26,369 bases of DNA from contig DLBF01000043.1 of assembly GCA_002494215.1 (NCBI GenBank), positions 1-26,369 on the forward strand, given 5' to 3'. The DNA is from Prevotellaceae bacterium UBA7028 (GTDB lineage Bacteria; Bacteroidota; Bacteroidia; Bacteroidales; Bacteroidaceae). Below the pieces are notes generated by a model, which saw only the letters and a list, made by a program, of their open reading frames with translations, was not told the origin of the DNA and did not search any database. The translations under genes and the position numbers were made by a program. Positions 22,689-26,369 of this stretch are shown here, piece after piece (positions within the stretch are counted from its first letter, which is position 1; each line of letters begins with the position of its first letter).

Positions 22689-22933
22689 GGCACTGGGTCG
22701 TATCCGTGTCCTCCCCAAGGATGGCAGCGCAAGATTCTTCGGACGGCAAGGTACGTTCCTTTGAAAGGACCGTGCTTACGCAAAGCCTCAATGGCATACT
22801 GACTGCAAGTAGGTGTAAACCTGCAGGATGGCGGGGTAAGCGGGGAGATAAACTTCTGATAGAACCGAATGGGAAGTATCAGCATCCCTGCCAGAAGTTC
22901 AGACAGAGGGCGAAGATGCTGCAAGGGATTCAT
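22685..22933 (-). CDS. yidD: Membrane protein insertion efficiency factor YidD
   Basis: An 82-residue small membrane-associated protein that helps YidC-dependent insertion. The conserved block [18 protein letters not shown] and the ending [14 protein letters not shown] are diagnostic. The ATG at 22933 overlaps the end of rnpA by 35 nt. A start at 22885 ([12 protein letters not shown]) would avoid the overlap but give only 66 residues, so the longer form is preferred. The usual rnpA-yidD neighbourhood is kept. Confidence 0.95.
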   Translation of the reverse strand: MNPLQHLRPLSELLAGMLILPIRFYQKFISPLTPPSCRFTPTCSQYAIEALRKHGPFKGTYLAVRRILRCHPWGGHGYDPVP

Positions 22934-23294
22934 TGATTTTAGTTAGAAGGTTCTGCATTTTCTCCATTACCTTTTTTGTAGGGAAGAGCTCGTTGCTGAT
23001 CCAAAGAAAGGCAATATTAACACCTCCGGTTGTTGGCGAAAGGAGATGCTTGTTTAAGCGATAGGCCTCGCGTAACTGACGCTTTATCCTATTGCGCTTA
23101 ACAGCACGCTTAAAAAAGCGCTTAGAGACAGAAACCATTATACGGGTTCCTGTCTCTTCTGTCTTCTGGTACACTACCCTTATGGGGTAGGCCATTATAG
23201 ATTTGTTGCTTCCCTCGAAGAGCTCCTCCAAAGCCTTTCGGCTACACAGACGTTCTTCTTTGGATAGCGTAAAACGTTCTTTAATCGATTCCAT
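22899..23294 (-). CDS. rnpA: Ribonuclease P protein component
   Basis: A 131-residue basic protein subunit that helps RNase P RNA cut the 5' leader of pre-tRNAs. Typical opening [19 protein letters not shown], middle [13 protein letters not shown] and the RNR signature [14 protein letters not shown] are present. It overlaps hemD at its start (14 nt) and yidD at its end (35 nt). In many bacteria rnpA follows rpmH; here it sits behind hemD, the arrangement familiar in Bacteroidales. Confidence 0.95.
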   Translation of the reverse strand: MESIKERFTLSKEERLCSRKALEELFEGSNKSIMAYPIRVVYQKTEETGTRIMVSVSKRFFKRAVKRNRIKRQLREAYRLNKHLLSPTTGGVNIAFLWISNELFPTKKVMEKMQNLLTKINESLAASSPSV

Positions 23295-24030
23295 TTACCT
23301 TCTTCACATACGCAGCAAGGGCAGAAGTGATGCTTGGGTATTCTGGTGAGGGGGCTCCGAAGTCGAGACGAAGTCCGGCATCCTGAACTGCCTTTGCGGT
23401 AGCAGGACCGAATGTTCCGATAGAAATCTTGTCTTGCTTGAAGTTGGGGAAGTTCTTCAGCAGAGCCTGAATACCACTGGGGCTGAAGAAAATCAGCAAG
23501 TCGTAGTCAAAAGGCTCACCTTCCTGAAAGTCATTACTTACGGTACGATACATGATACCCTCGGAATGAACAAGCTTCTTGGCATCGAGCATTTCTCCGA
23601 ACTGGCTGGTATGAACATCGCTGGTAGGGATAAAATACTTCTCTGTCTTGTGCTTTGCCATCAAGGGAACGAGATCGTCGATCTTACCTGTCTCACCAAA
23701 GAATATCTTACGCTTGCGATACTGCACATACTTCTGAATGTAGAGTGCAACGGTTTCCGTGATGCAGAAGTACTTCATATCCTCGGGAATGACAACACGC
23801 ATCTCCTTACACAGGGTAAAGAAATGGTCAATAGCATGTCTGGAGGTAAATACAACTGCCGTGTGATCTAAGATAGAAATTTTCTGTGCACGGAATTCCT
23901 TTGGCGTAATACCTTGAACCTTAATAAAAGGGCGAAATACAATCTCCACATTCATACGCTCAGCAATGTCGAAATAAGGAGATCTTTCCGAAGAGGGCTT
24001 GGGCTGTGATACCAATATCTTCTTTATCAT
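23281..24030 (-). CDS. hemD: Uroporphyrinogen-III synthase family protein
   Basis: A 249-residue protein of the HemD fold, which closes hydroxymethylbilane to uroporphyrinogen III in tetrapyrrole synthesis. Visible features are the start KKILVSQPKP, the segment AVVFTSRHAIDHFF, the hinge region YFIPTSDVHTS, and FFSPSGIQALLKNFPNF, followed by IGTFGPATAKAVQDAGLRLDF near the end. No other heme gene is in the window; the link is to DUF4271 and rnpA, which is common in this order. Enzymatic activity is therefore assumed from the fold rather than from pathway context. Confidence 0.88.
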   Translation of the reverse strand: MIKKILVSQPKPSSERSPYFDIAERMNVEIVFRPFIKVQGITPKEFRAQKISILDHTAVVFTSRHAIDHFFTLCKEMRVVIPEDMKYFCITETVALYIQKYVQYRKRKIFFGETGKIDDLVPLMAKHKTEKYFIPTSDVHTSQFGEMLDAKKLVHSEGIMYRTVSNDFQEGEPFDYDLLIFFSPSGIQALLKNFPNFKQDKISIGTFGPATAKAVQDAGLRLDFGAPSPEYPSITSALAAYVKKVNGID

Positions 24031-24037
24031 AATTGTC

Positions 24038-24883
24038 CTAGAATTTTACTATCAATACGTCGGTCACTCTTATCAGTGCTATGAAGACAGCCAACAATGG
24101 CATGATTTCAAGGGTGCAAAAGTACACAATTAAATGCAAAGTGCCATAGATTTTGGGGAAAAAGATTAGAAAAGTTTTGTATAGATGTAAGATTTTGACA
24201 AGAAGCCCTATAATAAGGGTTATCCATAACGGAATGTGAGGCGGAAGATTTAAATATATGGTAATAATTATTACAGGAAAAATCAGCAAAGATTCGACAG
24301 AAAAAAGGAAGAATCCAGATTTTTTCCAGACCTTAATTTTCTTTTTGTCAAAAAAAATCCAATTTACAAAACCTGACAGAATCGTCTTCAAGATAAAATA
24401 CAGTATCCAAATTCCAGTGTATATCCCGATAAGGAGATAGGGAGACATCAAACCCAAGAAAAGATGCTGCTGGCTCTGCGTGTACATATATACGCCCAAA
24501 CCGCCCATGATACTTATTACCAGCATCAACAGAAGGGGAATCAGTCGCTCTGAATTGTTATTGGGATTTTCCTTCCTGGTGATGTTCTTTGAGGGAAGGA
24601 AGAATTCCTTTGCCTGTGAGACTATATAACTCCTGATTCTCTTTTGTATCACCACCAAAAGCACAAAGCATAGCAGCACGGACAGCGTCACCCAATCATC
24701 GTGCAAAAGACGGTATGGCCTTAGTACACCTTCGAAGCCTGTGTGTCCCGCCTTTACCTCAGGATGCATCAAAGAGTCACCCTGAAAGAAACCCATATCC
24801 TCATAAAAAGGCGTTTGTGTTTCTGTCTGGGCAACGGAATCTGTTGCAAAGATGCTGATGGTATCACACAGGGACTCTGTCAT
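24038..24883 (-). CDS. DUF4271 family integral membrane protein
   Basis: A 281-residue membrane protein of unknown function. After an N-terminal soluble part of about 60 residues come several hydrophobic segments (VTLSVLLCFVLLVVIQ, LIPLLLMLVISIMGGLGVYMY, YLLIGIYTGIWILYFILK, LLIFPVIIITIYL), ending in the family-like LIVYFCTLEIMPLLAVFIAL. The ATG at 24883 forms an ATGA overlap with the LOG gene; an ATG at 24916 is less likely because it would overlap by 37 nt. It lies directly before hemD, the usual place for this family in Bacteroidales. A -7-like box near its 3' end may serve hemD. Confidence 0.82.
   Translation of the reverse strand: MTESLCDTISIFATDSVAQTETQTPFYEDMGFFQGDSLMHPEVKAGHTGFEGVLRPYRLLHDDWVTLSVLLCFVLLVVIQKRIRSYIVSQAKEFFLPSKNITRKENPNNNSERLIPLLLMLVISIMGGLGVYMYTQSQQHLFLGLMSPYLLIGIYTGIWILYFILKTILSGFVNWIFFDKKKIKVWKKSGFFLFSVESLLIFPVIIITIYLNLPPHIPLWITLIIGLLVKILHLYKTFLIFFPKIYGTLHLIVYFCTLEIMPLLAVFIALIRVTDVLIVKF
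24117..24124 (-). promoter_or_regulatory. Possible internal promoter -7 box before hemD
   Basis: TACTTTTG followed by CA, on the minus strand inside the 3' end of the DUF4271 gene, is the same box as in the CoA-transferase promoter and lies about 87 nt before the hemD start. No TTTG is seen at the expected upstream distance, so the call is weak. Confidence 0.35.
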
Positions 24884-25467
24884 ATTGCTGCAAATCTGCG
24901 TATGCTTGTATCCCACAAGGGCGTTTCCAGGACTAGTTTCAGAGCTTCCTCAGGAGTCTGGGCAACCTGCCATATGGCGCTATGCTGTGTTCTCATGAAG
25001 TTCTGATCGACTGCCCGCTGCAATGCCTGCAAGAGGAAATTGAAATAACCGTTGGTATTCAGGAGGACAATAGGCTTCAAGTAAAGGCCCAACTGCTTCC
25101 AGGTAATGAGCTCCATCAGTTCGGCAAGGGTACCGCAGCCGCCTGGTAGCACGATGGCTGCATCACTCTCTTCTGCCATTTTCTGCTGGCGGATATGCAT
25201 GTCAGAGGTCTCTATAATCTGCGTCATACCCTGATGACACCACCCTTCCTTTATCATAAAGGAGGGGATGATGCCTATAGCCTCACCTCCCGCCTCCATG
25301 CATCCGTCTGTTGTGGCCTGCATCAAGCCCATACTACCTGCACCATTGACAACAGCTATGCCCTGGGCCGCCATAAGCTGACCCAGTTTATAGGCATCAC
25401 GAAAATAGCACTCGTCTATCTTCGTACTGCTGGAGCAATAGATACAGATGCGTTTTACTTCTGGCAT
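24880..25467 (-). CDS. LOG family protein (TIGR00730 Rossmann fold)
   Basis: A 195-residue protein of the LOG family, phosphoribohydrolases that release the base from nucleotide 5'-monophosphates (cytokinin-activating type in plants and some bacteria; bacterial roles vary). Visible signatures are [11 protein letters not shown] at the start, GAGSMGLM, the DMHIRQQKM active-site segment and the [12 protein letters not shown] motif. The start at 25467 gives the family N-terminus; the longer frame from 25515 only runs back into metK. It overlaps the metK stop by 13 nt and the next gene by 4 nt, so it belongs to the metK-to-tatD run. Confidence 0.92.
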   Translation of the reverse strand: MPEVKRICIYCSSSTKIDECYFRDAYKLGQLMAAQGIAVVNGAGSMGLMQATTDGCMEAGGEAIGIIPSFMIKEGWCHQGMTQIIETSDMHIRQQKMAEESDAAIVLPGGCGTLAELMELITWKQLGLYLKPIVLLNTNGYFNFLLQALQRAVDQNFMRTQHSAIWQVAQTPEEALKLVLETPLWDTSIRRFAAI

Positions 25468-26369
25468 ATTCCAAATGCTTCTCGAATCTTTTCTACGTAA
25501 TCCAGTTTCTCCCAAGTGAAGAGTTCTACCGTCACCTCTTTACTCTCACGGTACAGAGACTCGAAGCGCTTGGTGACAAAGCGAGGTTCACGTCCCATGT
25601 GACCATAAGCGGCAGTCTCCTCGTAGATGGGGTTACGGAGTTTCAGGCGCTTTTCTATAGCATAGGGTCTGAGGTCGAAAAGTTCCTTGATCTTCTGGGC
25701 AATCTCTCCGTCGGTAAAAGGAACCTTGCTGCGTCCATAGGTATCCACATAGATGCTTACAGGCTCGGCAACACCAATGGCGTAGCTAATCTGCACCAGC
25801 ATCTCGTCTGCCACACCGGCAGCTACCATATTCTTGGCTATATGACGGGCTGCATAGGCAGCTGAGCGGTCCACCTTAGAGGGATCCTTACCACTGAAGG
25901 CACCTCCACCGTGAGCACCTTTTCCACCATAAGTATCAACGATAATCTTTCTACCCGTCAGACCGGTATCTCCGTGAGGACCACCGATAACGAACTTGCC
26001 CGTTGGGTTGACGTGGTAAGTAATCTGACTGTTGAAGAGGTTACGGATGTTCTGGTTCTTGATGCTCTCCAATACACGAGGAATCAGAATCTCCTTCACG
26101 TCCTTGGCAATACGCTGTTGCATAGCCTCATCGGTATCAAACTCGTCATGTTGTGTACTGATGACAATAGTATCTATGCGCTGGGGAACGCCCTCGTCGC
26201 TATACTCGATAGTCACCTGGCTCTTGGCATCGGGACGAAGATAAGTCATTACCTTTCCTTCACGACGGATAACTGCCAGTTCCATCAGCAAACGGTGAGC
26301 GAGGTCGAGGCTCAAAGGCATGTAGTTGTCTGTCTCGTTGGTAGCATAGCCGAACATCATACCCTGGTC
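25455..26369 (-). CDS. metK: S-adenosylmethionine synthetase (N-terminal part outside window)
   Basis: The cytoplasmic enzyme that makes S-adenosylmethionine from methionine and ATP. The frame is open to the window edge, so the N-terminus is missing; DQGMMFGYA, right at the edge, is the conserved GAGDQG-type loop. Further signatures are [16 protein letters not shown] with IIVDTYGG and [17 protein letters not shown], followed by the tail [17 protein letters not shown] typical of the long Bacteroidetes enzyme. About 304 residues are seen. It is the most upstream visible gene of the dense minus-strand run. Confidence 0.97.
   Translation of the reverse strand, partial: DQGMMFGYATNETDNYMPLSLDLAHRLLMELAVIRREGKVMTYLRPDAKSQVTIEYSDEGVPQRIDTIVISTQHDEFDTDEAMQQRIAKDVKEILIPRVLESIKNQNIRNLFNSQITYHVNPTGKFVIGGPHGDTGLTGRKIIVDTYGGKGAHGGGAFSGKDPSKVDRSAAYAARHIAKNMVAAGVADEMLVQISYAIGVAEPVSIYVDTYGRSKVPFTDGEIAQKIKELFDLRPYAIEKRLKLRNPIYEETAAYGHMGREPRFVTKRFESLYRESKEVTVELFTWEKLDYVEKIREAFGICQK

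Noticed and set aside
24883..24916. Earlier start for the DUF4271 protein at 24916
   Set aside because: It would overlap the LOG gene by 37 nt; the ATG at 24883 gives the ATGA coupling seen elsewhere in this run.
25468..25515. N-terminal extension of the LOG protein
   Set aside because: These 16 codons are the metK 3' end in another frame and lie before the family-typical start.

Overview
The window looks like chromosomal DNA of a Prevotella-like member of the Bacteroidales. The evidence is a PorZ-type component of the type IX secretion system (T9SS), a separate protein with a T9SS C-terminal sorting domain, promoters of the Bacteroidetes type (TTTG, then about 20 nt, then TAnnTTTG), starts without clear Shine-Dalgarno sequences, and the order DUF4271-hemD-rnpA-yidD-tatD. 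No rRNA, tRNA, CRISPR, phage or insertion-sequence genes were seen.

Left part (1-11362), mostly housekeeping. A plus-strand run holds the 3' end of leuS, two tandem YitT-family membrane proteins with a 4-nt overlap, an XTP/dITP diphosphatase (rdgB) and porZ. It meets a convergent minus-strand pair, a PBP4-type DD-carboxypeptidase/endopeptidase lipoprotein (dacB) followed by a small outer-membrane beta-barrel protein. nadB diverges from dacB, and a TrkH-type potassium transporter with a GTG start follows.

Middle part (11363-20616), an accessory island. It opens with about 700 bp of non-coding DNA carrying periodic repeats: an 11-bp array, a 7-bp array, and two unrelated arrays that both have an exact 22-bp period. 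Next, all on the minus strand, come a lipoprotein with a 9-residue tandem repeat, the decayed copy of a second lipoprotein gene, an intact lipoprotein gene with its own well-formed promoter, and a 1991-residue SpvB/FG-GAP/YD-repeat/Rhs-core protein. The Rhs-type protein ends in a domain with an HENIH (HExxH-type) motif. Just upstream of it, in the same operon, is a 137-residue secreted protein that combines one YD-repeat motif with a T9SS sorting domain. I read this as a polymorphic toxin module: a T9SS-tagged companion, an Rhs toxin with a putative metallopeptidase tip, a candidate lipoprotein immunity gene, and a relic of an older immunity gene. The toxin and immunity roles are inferred.

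Right part (20617-26369), all on the minus strand. A succinate/acetate CoA-transferase gene has its own promoter and a strong terminator. Upstream of it is a very compact run, metK (5' end outside the window)-LOG-DUF4271-hemD-rnpA-yidD-tatD, in which most neighbours overlap.

Heptamer (7-bp) tandem repeats of differing sequence occur in at least seven intergenic arrays across the left and middle parts. They are a recurrent signature of this genome that the coding content does not explain.
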